Source: Patiria miniata (taxonomy: Eukaryota > Echinodermata > Asteroidea > Valvatida > Asterinidae). Taken from it: DNA of 64,000 nucleotides. Below the pieces are notes generated by a model. The model saw nothing but the letters and a program-made list of their open reading frames with translations, was not told where the DNA came from and did no database searches. Below are positions 31,643 to 43,069 of the stretch, piece by piece (position 1 is the first letter of the stretch; the number at the start of each line of letters is the position of its first letter). Location: contig NW_024037074.1 in NCBI RefSeq assembly GCF_015706575.1, positions 18,961,334-19,025,333 of the forward strand. The letters are read 5' to 3'. A program made the translations under genes and the position numbers.

Positions 31643-34600
31643 TAAGCCACATATTTTTGCCCAGTATTTTCGGATCACATATTTTAGTATTACAGTAACG
31701 CCTGGTGAATTTCTGGAGGTGCAGATTGTATATTTGTTCTATTTAAGGTATTATGTTTATTAAAGTCCGCTGGTGATTTGTTCCCTTTTTCTTGAATGGT
31801 TCTGCATAAAGTGTGCTACTCAGATGTATCGTCATGGTAACCCATAAAGGACCTTAGAGCATGTTGCTCCTAAAGAGGAATTTCAAATTAGGCTCTTGAT
31901 GCTATGACGTTGGGGACCTTTACTTGTTTGATTCCTTCCGTAAAGAGAGCACTCGAAAGAGAGAGGCCCTCTTATTTGAAATTCATTGATACATTCGGAC
32001 ACTGAAGTACCTACAGCATTTAAGTGCATGGGTTCTTCCACAAAATGAGGCCACTCTGGTGGTTTGGGATTCACTATCCCTCCAAAAATTTGGAGGACGT
32101 CCGATTATTAAAAAAAAAAAATCAGCAATGAAATATGTAATTTTCTGAGGTGAGTGAAAGAAATCCAACCAAGTCTAAAAACGTCTGCTACAAAATTGAA
32201 CATCTTCCACATATTAATTGAATTTTTTTTGAAAAGGTCAACAACAGATATTAAAAAAATAATAATATCTGAATGAGTTTGTCCCCCAATAATTTATGGT
32301 CTAACCTTTACAATAAACGTGTCAACAGGCAAGCTGTGCTGGTAGGTCCTAGCCAGAACTGTAGTACCCTTTTATTTGTATCTACCCGGCCACTTTCTCG
32401 AGATAATGCCAACTTTAGATGATAACAGCCCATCGATAAACCAAGCATAGTGTTAAAAAAAATTATAAACAAATACATGTATATTCAAACTTGTACATAA
32501 TAGTAATAGAAATGCACTGTACATTGAAAACTGATCTACTTACAAACAGGGTAATTGGGAAGAAAAATTGAGACTTAAAATTTGAAATTCTGAGCTTTAG
32601 GAAGAGTTAGGAAAAGTGCTAACAAATCTCAAACCTGTATTAATCACTGAAATTTGCATATTTTTAGTACCATTAACTCTTTACAATTAAGATTTGAAGG
32701 TTTGCATGGTGATGACTGCAGTAAGTTAAAGAGTTACGGTTGCACCATGTAACAAATCTCTTTTGTGAGTCTGTGAGGTTCTTTACAATTATTTTTATGC
32801 AATATTGTATTTTACTGGGTCACAATTTTTTTTTGACAATCTCGAACTAAGACACTGTGTATTTTATAGTGCTAATACGGTGTTAAATGATGCCAATGTT
32901 TTGCGTGATATGGATATGGAGAAAAGATGAAGGTTAAGTGATGTAGGGGTGTAAATATAAAATAAATTTTGATGGTGCGACAGATACTGGAATATAAGAA
33001 TATTGATTTATTAACACAATCTAAAATCCTGCTGGGTGTCTCTAAAAAAATTTCACTACATACATGTATACCTTTTCTTTAAATATGCATAAGCATTTGA
33101 GATTTATTTTACTTGTGGTGGAAGGACTGCTGTGACAACCATTCATTATTTCAAAGCTTCTAAGCGGATGAATAATTAAAAGTAGTTTCATGTTTGGAAA
33201 ATACTCTACTCAGGTTTAATTACAAATGTAAATTGCTCAGAAAATGAAACGGGGGGGGGAATCAAGATTCCTTCAAGGTACAAAAGTATTAACAGTTCCG
33301 GACTGTGTTGGTGGAGGATTATTTTACCTTTGTATAGATTCATCAGTAATACATGTACAGTATAGTGGCACTGTTTGGGTACAATTTTCACGGAAACTGT
33401 TGTCATTATCTTCAACAGGCTTATGTCGTTACTTGTAAAGAGTTTTAAAGTATTCTTCTTTTTTTGTGGGGGGGGGGGGGGGAGGAGGGGGTTGTATATA
33501 GCACTGTTCACGTTAGGATAATAATTGCCTGCATTTGATGTGGGCAGATAACCAAGTCTGTGTCACATTCAGTGCACAATGAAAATCGCCCACTGGCACC
33601 CTGGCTCAAGGCCAAACCTGTGCCAATTGTACATATATAGTGTACCGAATACCAAGTTGTACTAGTAAGCCTATTTGATAACACAAGGGATATTCTGTGT
33701 TGCCATGGAAACATTTTATCCTTTTTGGTTTTTGAATGGTAATGAAATATCACTGCCATGAGCCATGCTGACACTTTTGAAATGTTGTTGTCGAGGCTAC
33801 CACGAGTTCAGTGCAACTAAAGGGGGTGAGGGTGGGGGGGGGGGGGAGTGAACAATAAGTTTGGCTTTGTTACAATTCATGTAAAAGTGAGGACTTAGGA
33901 TGGACTTGACAACAATGGATTCAGATATGAAGTACGAAGCACCCATGATGATTCAAGGTCACAACGTTCGTTGCGATAAAGTCGCATTTTTATCCCCTTG
34001 TTTTGAAAGGATTTCCTGCAGTTTCCTTTTACATTTTAAAGCTTTTGTCCATTTTTATTTAATGTCTGGCATTGGGTTATTTTCCTTACAATGTTTTCAT
34101 ATATTCCTGTTTTTAATTTTTGCTCAAGTTTTACTTGTATTAGTTATGTTATCGTTCCTCGTATGCACATGAATTCTTGAATTGCACGGCGTAGATACTT
34201 ATTTTGAATCAATCTTGTCACTATTTGAAAAACCTGATTAAGATATTACATACAATTGTTGAATGTGGTATGATTACTGTTATTTTTTGGGACCTTGCTA
34301 ACTGGCTCCATGAAAGTTTGAATTTCATGAAGTATCTTGGAAAAATCCACACAGAAAAATGAAAGGTTGGGTTTTTTTCTCAGAGCCTTAACAAACAAAT
34401 AACTGGGACTGAAACCTGAACCATAACTTTTCCTGATTGTGTTTCCAATTTGCTAAAAGTACATGAATACTTAAGACCCCAATTAACACTGCCGAGCTAT
34501 CACTTTGTGGGTTAGTTGTTTTCCTTTCGAACAACTCATTTAAAGTGCCTTAAAAGTTGCGGTATTTTTGCCAAAAATCATCGTCAAGTGTCACATGCCA

Positions 34601-34812
34601 TATTTTTTTTAATGTACATGTAGGTATACTTAACAAGTCCATACGTCACGAGTTCGTGATGGAACACATAAAGTTAAATAACACCAGTGTATTTATGTAA
34701 GATATAACATCTGTTTGGCCAATAATAACAGTACTTTCTTTACATTTTTCTGTTTATAAAAAGGTCAACATCTTCTTGAGGTGGGGGTGGTTAAGTACCC
34801 TCACTGGAAATA

Positions 34813-35023
34813 TGGGGGAAAATGTTGCAACCTGACGCCACTTTTTCTTCATATATATCATCTCAATGAAGGTCATTCATTGCAAAAATGATAAGACATG
34901 AATCTGGGACTAAGAAACTTTTCCAATTTTGTAAGGCAATACTGTTCTTGACTCTCCATAGACTCTCCATAGACTTTGTGCACAATCGCGGAAGTGACGT
35001 CAGGTTGCAACATTTTTTCTCCG
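34813..35023. repeat. MITE-like element with inverted ends
   Basis: GGGGGAAAATGTTGCAACCT..GACGCCACTT at the left and AAGTGACGTCAGGTTGCAAC..TTTTTTCTCC at the right are inverse complements. Confidence 0.75.
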
Positions 35024-35646
35024 AAAAATATGTGCCACTGAGTTATGGTCGTTGCAAAACAAGCACATTAAACACAATGTGCACAGCACGTTTTTAGTTC
35101 ATGGCACTGCCCCAATCTAGCATTACATTTCAAAATTTAGTAGCGATAAACTTCGGGAAAGTGTCTTGTGCCAAGAAAAAGCTTTGTTGGAGAGGATCAT
35201 AATTTAACTCGGGGGAAATCCCCTTGAGAGAAAATAGCTGAACTTAAATTTTTTTTTTTAAGGGGAAAAACACAAATTTGAATTGGCTTGGGAAAAGCCT
35301 TGAAATGTATGAATCTGTGTGAAAGATGAACTGACTTTTCTCAGCGTTTATTTTCTTGTATTTTTGTTAATTCTAAAAGTGTTTTGGTATAATTGCCAGA
35401 AGTGGAAAGGAACTAAGATTTGTTTGAGTAAAAATTTTAAAAAAAAAATCTGTATTCTTCTAACTTTGAATTTCAATGCCATCTTTTGTTTCTGAAGAAC
35501 TGTTTATCTTAATACAATAAATAAATAATAACAGATAAATAAATAATAACAGATAAATAATCACAGATAAATTAATATCTTTCTGTCGTGTGTAAGAAGG
35601 TTCACCTTGTAGAGTTACAATCTCACTGCCAATGTTTGCCAAATGT

Positions 35647-35753
35647 AATTTCCCTTAAGCTTGTGCAACTCCAGCTCCAATGCTCATCAGGAATTCGACA
35701 TTTAGAATTCCTGATGAGCATTGTAGCTGGAGTTACTCAAGCTAATTTCCCTT
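35647..35753. repeat. Short hairpin between 11-bp direct repeats
   Basis: AGCTTGTGCAACTCCAGCTC...GGAATTC (35658-35696) pairs with 35705-35742, closing on GAATTC. TAATTTCCCTT occurs directly on both sides, as a target duplication would. Confidence 0.8.
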
Positions 35754-36912
35754 GATGATGAAAATTTGCAAGAAGGTACAGGTTTTTTTTCTAGTGAATG
35801 CAAAAACAAATTATCATAAATTTATCATAACATGTACGCTGATGGGATTATCAACAATTCAAGTTATAGCTCACTGGAAAAGATTATCAACACACGGTAT
35901 TTTCTTTTTCAAGCGGTAACACAAAGTACCAGTATTCATGACAGGTGGGTTATTAAATTAAAAACAGCATTAATATGGATGGATATACATGTATGTGAGT
36001 TCTGTGTATGGTATTTCATAGCCTGGATTCTTCATTGTTTCAAAATGAGAAAATATTCAGACAATAAAAGACCAGATGGCTTGGAAAAACATGACGTCAC
36101 TTGCCTACTGTGCCAACTGAGATTTTGTTAAGAGTTTGTTTGTATTACAAACATTGCTGTGAGAACGGGGTGTTTCTATAGTCTCATTTTTCTATGAAAA
36201 AAATGACTAAATTTGCTGTAGTGCAGTCTTTTCTCCATGTATTGAATTCACTCACCTCTGAAAAATTCAAGTCGGGAAAAAAAATATGCTTTCAAAAGTC
36301 AACTGGACCCTTTGTATAATTTGAAAACCAAACTAGGGTCTTATTATTTGACTGTCAGTCATTGAAAAAACCCAATATGTACTGGTAGATTTTTCATTGA
36401 CTTTGTGACGCGATTCTTATCACTCATTGGGTACACAAAGAAATAAATCAGTAATGGCGACGTGACAACGCGTAAAAGTCACAGTTAAGGTCAGAGTTGT
36501 TGACTAGGAGTTGTGGATAATAATAAGCATTAAATTCAACACTGAAGTGGTATATTGTGTTGTTATAGAAGATAATCTCCGGATTTTTTTTTGCCAAGTT
36601 TGTAGAATTGTGTTGATCGATAGGAGATTTCTGTCTAAATGAAAAGTACTTCCAAAATGTGACATTGAAAAAAGGTGAAAATTGTGCATAGTTTAGTTAT
36701 ATAGGCCTAACAGCTTCGGTTTTTGGGGTTTTTTGTTGTTGTTGCTTTATTGTATTCTTAATATAACAGCTGTCGAAATTGCTTTTGGGCAGCCAGGAGA
36801 GAGCAGGATTCTAAAAGGGAAATAAAATGGCATATGTCGCGTTTTGGAAATAATTCTTTAAATGTTTATAAAAAGTACAACCCCTCCCCCTCCCCAAAGC
36901 AATAGGAATTAA

Positions 36913-37428
36913 AGGGAATATACAACATTTGCAAACATCAAAAAACAAAACCATGAAATAAATGAAATACCTTACTGGACTGTTAGTGAATGACAGTCTA
37001 AAGTATCCTGTAAAATCATGGCACCTGGTGTGCTGACATTGTCAAGAGAAGTGGTATTTTTGTATCAATTTCCAACGCTGGTCGGCTGACCAGCGTTGAA
37101 AAAAAAAGAGGCTTTTTTCCAAACACTGTCCCCAATTTAGCGACTGTATTTGGTTAGTCTGCATTTTGTTTGCAATCGATTACACACCAATGAATGGGTA
37201 CAAGCCAGCTATACTGGTTCCCTGACCTCAAATTACATTGCTTCGTTTCATCTTAAGTGAGGTCAGGGATCCAGACTACAATCACATGACTGCTTTTCTT
37301 GGTTTTTCCAGCCTCTACGAACACAAAACTTCAAACAAGTCAGTGTGACAATAATTGCTATGAAATAATAACCCCCAAATCCACCCTTTTCTGAAAATCA
37401 CAGCAAAAGCAAATGTTTTATATTCCCT
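36913..37428 (+). mobile_element. TTAA-flanked piggyBac-type MITE, complete copy 4
   Basis: 516 bp between exact TTAA at 36909-36912 and 37429-37432. Ends AGGGAATATACAACATTTGC and GCAAATGTTTTATATTCCCT are inverted repeats. An internal palindrome (CCAACGCTGGTCGGCTGACC then AGCGTTG) is shared by all four copies. No coding capacity. Confidence 0.88.
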
Positions 37429-37657
37429 TTAATTAGGGCTAACACATCCCCCAAAATGTATCCATACTATATGATTTTCATGAATTTCCATAACTTTTAC
37501 TCACAATTAAGCCTTTCAAGTTTCACTTTCAAATACGCACCATATGCAACGGTAATAATTCAGTCTGAATCCACAGATGTTTAAAAATATTGAAGATGAA
37601 GGTCGGACATACAAACAATTACAGACGATACCAGCAAATGCATAAAAACAATTATTA

Positions 37658-38030
37658 GGCCAAAAAAAAAAAGTCTCCGGTTTCTGGTATGCGCGCGCGT
37701 CGCCGTAGCCATGCGCGTCGGCAAAATGAAAAAGGTTTTTTTTCAATGAAAGATGATGTCTCAAAACCGCCAAACTCATTGGTTTGACTGGAATCCTGCT
37801 GCTGCACAATTTTAACGTGTTTTTAGATTGGGTTATGGTCGAGAATAAGCTTTATGTGGCCTCTCTGGACTCCCATATATTTGCACTAAGTTTAGTCGGG
37901 CACCATTTGCAGTCATCAGCCCGACATTTGAAGCAAAAAAATCAGGTAAAAAAAAAAAAAAGCCGCGTCGCCGCACCACATTTTTTTTGGCAAGCTCCAT
38001 ACCAGAAAACGGAAACTTTTTTTTTTGGCC
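37658..38030 (+). mobile_element. PIF/Harbinger-like MITE copy (TTA target duplication)
   Basis: Starts GGCCAAAAAAAAAAAGTC and ends ACTTTTTTTTTTGGCC, with TTA on both sides. Inner terminal sequence CGGTTTCTGGTATGCG is a variant of CGGTCTCTGGTCAG in the two other copies. The interior differs from theirs. Confidence 0.8.
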
Positions 38031-40939
38031 TTAGCTTGTTAATTTAAATTTGCATAGTTCAATAGACCGGATGTCCAGATAATAAGCTTTTTGCGAAGGT
38101 TGGAACTGATCAAATTTTTATTAAACTTTTGAGGAGAGTAAATGTCTCAGCTGATTTTGCACTAATTCCTTCCATTTAGAATCGGAAGGGTTTCCAACAT
38201 GAGAAATTTCGCTATCCTTTCGCGACCATGTTGTATTTGTAAAAATACCCAAGTTAAAATGACTAGCTCAGCTCTACAAATGGTATAGACAACTCACAAA
38301 CATCCAAACACTAAATGTGATTAGTCAACTTGTAACAATTTTATTCAATGTAGGCACTAACCTTTTAATTATTCTGCATATACCAACTTTGCAGAGGTTT
38401 CACAAAAAAAATCATACACATTATTCAACAGATTAATGTTACAATGTAAGGTGGAAGTTGTTAGGCACACTAATTTCAATAATTGAATAATTTTATACAT
38501 GTATATATTTTCCCTTCAGAGCACAATGCAACAATTTATAAGATTTATTTTATCGGTTAACGGACGGATGTTATTCCAAGTCATATGTAAAATAATTTTT
38601 GACAATTAAGAGACTTATGTACACCATATAAACAAGAATATTTTTTAAAAGGAAAAACTTTACAAAATGAATCTGGGTGGCAGGACGCTGTTCCTTATAA
38701 GACATACAATTTACATTTAAATCTTAAATATGTGCTAACTGTACAAAAAAAAATAAGCAAAAACACATTGCTTCTGGTTACAAGATATGGACGGAAAAAA
38801 ATTCCAGAAAATATTTCTAGAAAAAAGTACATAGATATTTTATTGATTAACACAAGAACAATAAATTAATTAATGAACTGGTTCAGGGGTTGATATTTTT
38901 GTGATTAAAGACTCCGCCTTACAGATGTAAATGAAAACAAAATAGCCTTCTTTAAGCCATGTTTTATAAATCATCACCAAAACAAGAAAATCTTGTTAGA
39001 AAATAAGGATTTTGTTAATCAGAACAATACCGTGTTGTATTTCTCGTCATATATTGAATATTCACAATGTCTGGAGATGCAATAATATTTTCCATTTTCA
39101 TCAAAACTTTTTTTTGGAAAAAATGCTTTCCACAACTTCATCGAATTGTGGTATTAACTCCAAAATGTCCTAACTCGAGGCCGTTATTGCAGCACAGTCA
39201 CCAAATCTTCTGTATCTTATTGTAAAAGTAAAATTGGGGGGGGGGAAGTAAAAGAGAAAAAGTTCTCTTTACAGTACTCTGACCTGTAATATGACAGAAC
39301 TTTTAACAAAGTCTAAAGCCAGAGGAATGTCGATGGATTGGTGACAATGTCTACAATTACCTTCTTGAAGATTCTCCATGCAAAACATGGCACCTCGTCA
39401 TACTTAACAAATCTCACTTGAGGTACCATTTGGCTTATTCCATTTACTCAAATTTACGGAGACAAAATAATGCAAACAACTATGCAAAACAGTGTCATTA
39501 TTTTTTGATGAAAAAAATATGATGTATACTTTTAAAGATCAACTTTCAAGATCAGGTTTGCTTTTATTGAGAATCAAGATCTGTCCAATACCTTTTCAAG
39601 ATAAATTTTCCCATAAAATGCTTATTTTCAATACAACGGTAACATTCAAACAATCCAACTGTTGAGTACATTTAAAGTCAATGCACTGAGAGTATTTCCT
39701 CATTTACTTTAGACTTGACTCAAATCTGACATTCCATTATATTAAGCACTTGTGTCCGGTCTCAGAAAAAGTCTCGACTACAACACTTTATTCCCCTTTC
39801 CAATAACCAGTCAAGCCCAAAATAGATTCTCTTTTCTCCACTGAAAGCCAAATTCGCCTTTACAACAGTTTTTGGAAAATAAAATTACTTCTGAGTTTTG
39901 TGTTTTGTTTGTTTGTATTTGGTATTAAGGCTTGTACATCCGGTACAACTTAATCCCACTTCTTTGTAAGAGCTTCTCAGGAAAGGCCAACTAGCAAATA
40001 ACTGCAGATTGAAGTTCCAACGAACCACCTGCAAATGATTTCGGCATCGAAACGCTTGTGAAAACTAGAATTACTCCTGACTTTTGTGTTTTGTTTGTTT
40101 GTATTTGGGATCAAGGCTCGTACATCAGTTCGACTTAATCCCACTTCTTTGTACGAGCTTCGGGAAAGGCCAACTAGCAAATAACCTGATCTGAAATTGA
40201 AGTTCCAACGAACCAATTGGAAATAATATCTGGAATATAATGGGATCTCACTACAGAAAAAAACACGGCATAAACAGTGTGGCGCCTCCGGAAGGGTAAT
40301 ACATCATGTCAACCAACAAAGAAGGGGGTTTCCAAATTGACAACAGAAGTACATGTACTGCATTTCACTGGGAAGAAAGACTGGTGGATTTAACACGCTT
40401 GTCATAACAGTGTGGCAAAAGGGTGTTTTTTTTTTTGCATGAGTGGCACGGCAACAAATGGCACTCTGAATCAATTCAGTTCTTTTTTCCCTCCCCCCCC
40501 CCCCCCAAAAAAAAATGACTAGAGTGGAAAGGTTACCTGAACTCTACAGATTAAGCAAAGGAGTCAAATTTGATCTGGCCATACACACTACATGTGGATG
40601 GACAGTTGACTTGAAGTTGGACCCGACCAAAAAATATGACTTGAGTCTACGAGTGGAGAAAAAGTCCAGTGACTGTGAAAATATATATAGAGCAGTCTTG
40701 CATAGTTCTTTTACAGAAGGTAACCAAGTCCTTCTGAATATTGCATTCTTCTGGCATTTTTGTGTGTCAATGGGCCACAGTACTCTCAGACTGCAAAGTT
40801 AGATTGTTTGACAATATATGGTATACCTGACTCACTACAAAACAAAAAATCACAATTGTCCCTCAACCCCATCCCAACCCTGTGCATGGACTGCATCAAG
40901 GTTAAAACACTGTAATTAAAAAAAAGGGAACTGTCGTTA

Positions 40940-41319
40940 GGCCAAAAAAAAAAATACTCGGTCTCTGGTCAGCGAGTGCGTCGATTTTAATCATGTGCGT
41001 CAACCTTCTTTTTCAAATTAACACGGAAGCTACAACAGCGCCCTCTATTGCCGCGCCTCCTCAAATGTTTGTACCAAGGAGCACCAAGGAATGGGGAAAT
41101 TGCACCAAGGCAAATGATAAAGGGCACCAAGGCAAATTATGGAGGACACCAATGTACAATGAGGACCCAAAAAAGCAAAATAGTACCCACCTTGTCTGTA
41201 TAATACAAGCTTGAAAAAAAAAAAGCCACAAAAAAGAAAGAAAAAAAACGCGTCGGCGCATCAATTCCGGAACTTCGGTCTGACCAGAGACCAACTTTTT
41301 TTGGGGGGGGGGGGGGGCC
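40940..41319 (+). mobile_element. PIF/Harbinger-like MITE copy (TTA target duplication)
   Basis: GGCC termini with A/T runs, then CGGTCTCTGGTCAG and its complement CTGACCAGAGACC, flanked by TTA (40937-40939 and 41320-41322). The interior (CACCAAGGAATGGGGAAATT, GCGCCCTCTATTGCCG) matches the copy inside CCDC13 in opposite orientation. Confidence 0.88.
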
Positions 41320-41724
41320 TTAAGTAGGCCTTCACTTTTTTGACACCGTGGCCTATTTTCCTCAAGCCAGACACAACTGTCTCCAAACAACTGACCAAAA
41401 ACAATCAGAACCCCCATTAGATGTTGAATTACTGAAAAGTGCAAAGACAAAGGAAAGTGCAGTAAGAATCAACATTCCTGATGTTTGCTGATAGGGAATG
41501 GCCCCAATTGGCTTTATCAGTCTTTACTATTTCTTTCATGCAAGTGTAAATAATGTTATTTTTTTTATATCTAATAAAAAGTGTCTCATTTTCTCTGAGT
41601 GACTCCCAGTGGCTGTTTATGGGGTTAGCAGCCTTGTTAATGTTGCTAGTATTGTGACATTTTTTGCTGTCTAATAGCTTCTGAGTGCCCCACGTTTGAT
41701 GAGGCACCGTATTTGGTGGACTGT

Positions 41725-41765
41725 CTGATCAGGAGGTTCTAGATTCAAGTCGCACACCAGACGAT
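41725..41765 (+). repeat. Possible tRNA-like B-box fragment
   Basis: GGTTCTAGATTCAAGTCGCA resembles a degenerate B box with flanking stem. It is only a fragment. Confidence 0.3.
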
Positions 41766-41979
41766 TTCTGAGGCGTGTGTCTGATCCGAGTATGGTCGTC
41801 TATGGCTATGCCTAGTCACTGTAGTACACAAATCACAAAAACTGACGCTATTACCATAAAAAGTTTAAAAAAAAAAAAAAAAGGGGGGGGGGAGAAATGT
41901 CTTTGGTTTGTATTTTTGTCATTCTACAGATTCAAGATCTTCCTCTATCTACAACCCTTAAATCTTTTCACACAGTGAG

Positions 41980-42240
41980 CATATGTGATGCAATCAAGCT
42001 ACACGAGTCGTTTGTCAGGAATTTTCATTTGGAGATACAGGCCAAAATAGGGCCACTTCATCACGTCACTTCATCACATTTCTTGGTGTTCCGACTTCCA
42101 TAATTTTTAAACTAAAGATGGTATCAGCATGCGGTTTTCACAGCAGTAATGCTGAGATTGTGCTCTTTTCAACTCTGTAATAAACCAAACTTTGACCGGG
42201 GTCGACAAACGACTCATTTAGCTTGATCGCATCACATATG
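41980..42240. repeat. MITE-like inverted repeat
   Basis: CATATGTGATGCAATCAAGC...GAGTCGTTTGTC at the left is matched by its complement at 42200-42240, about 40 bp with few differences. Confidence 0.8.
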
Positions 42241-42470
42241 TATGTGGGCGTGGACATTCAGGAATGAATGTATTGGCTTATCTAGCTCCCTGACCCATTT
42301 TCTTGCAACTCAATGGGTCTGGAGTACTGATTGGTGTGACATAGCAACCGATGAAAACTGGTGTGCAAATGAATAGATATTTTCACCGGCTGACGTAATC
42401 CCGCCCGCGCCTAATATATCGACTCACACTGACACCTGCTGGAGATGGTTTTGGACATTATAAAGTTGGC

Positions 42471-42476
42471 TTTATT
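42471..42476 (-). promoter_or_regulatory. Candidate polyadenylation signal of CCDC13
   Basis: AATAAA on the minus strand, ~425 bp after the CCDC13 stop and beyond the 126-bp repeat array. Confidence 0.4.
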
Positions 42477-42539
42477 TTTCTCTAAATCGATTTGGTATTC
42501 CAAGAGTTCAGAGTTCATAATATTGTCATCCTGGCTCTG

Positions 42540-42960
42540 TTTTGCTTGAACTGCTGCATTCCCTGCTGGAAATCTCCTTGGTTTGTTCGCATCATGTCAA
42601 GCTACCCATCCAAGACCACTCTGCTACGCTCCTATAGATCCACACTTCGTAGCTGTTGTTCCCTCTGTTCAGTCTAAACTGCCGCAGTTCCTGGAAGGAA
42701 ATCTCCTTGCTTTGTCGCATCATGTCAAGCTACCCCTCCATGACCCTCCTGCTCAGCTCCTAGTTCCAGTCCTCCTAGCTGTTGTTCCCTCCGTTCTGTC
42801 TAAACTGCCGCAGTCCCTGCAGGAAAAGCTCCATGATTTGTCGCATCATGTCAAGCTACCCCTCCATGACTCTCCTGCTAAGCTCCTAGTTCCAGTCCTC
42901 CTAGCTATTGTTCCCTCCGTTCTGTCTAAACTGCCGCAGTCCCTGCAGGAAAACCTCCTT
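42540..42960 (-). repeat. 126-bp tandem array made from the CCDC13 3' end
   Basis: Four units aligned at 42549, 42677, 42803 and 42929. The unit nearest the gene contains the real last codons and stop. The next still reads MMRQIMELFLQGLRQFRQN and so on to an in-phase TAG, nearly the true C-terminus. The two distal units are progressively diverged. One unit is about 25 coding codons with the stop plus ~51 bases of 3' UTR. Confidence 0.92.
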
Positions 42961-43069
42961 GGTTTGTCTCATCATATCGTGATACAGCTTCAGGTCTTCT
43001 TCTTTTACCTTTAGGGTGCTTTTGACAGCCGACTTCAAGGCATCGTTTTCATCAATCTTGATGGCTAAC
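42901..43069 (-). CDS. CCDC13: CCDC13 last exon
   Basis: LAIKIDENDALKSAVKSTLK, EEDLKLYHDMMRQTKEVFLQ and GLRQFRQNGGNNS then TAG. Acceptor TGAACAG. Human ends LAIQVEENEMLK ... FLQALRQQKTGKQ. The 3' half is the parent of the tandem array that follows it. Confidence 0.95.

Larger units (their letters stand above)
30705..42900. other. 12-kb gene-free interval between convergent ZIP and CCDC13
   Basis: No exon or conserved frame recognised on either strand. The left part should include the ZIP 3' UTR, and 42471-42900 the CCDC13 3' UTR. The rest is AT-rich DNA with homopolymer runs and the dated element copies listed separately. Frames such as 33900-34172 and 40515-40802 have no family resemblance. 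Confidence 0.55.

Noticed and set aside
40515-40802. 95-codon plus-strand frame
   Set aside because: No known motif, no neighbour exons, ends in AT-rich DNA; length is within chance expectation.
42583-43014. 143-codon plus-strand frame with a 42-residue repeat
   Set aside because: It is antisense to the CCDC13 last exon and its tandem copies. The period of 126 bp keeps the frame open, but there is no other sign of coding.
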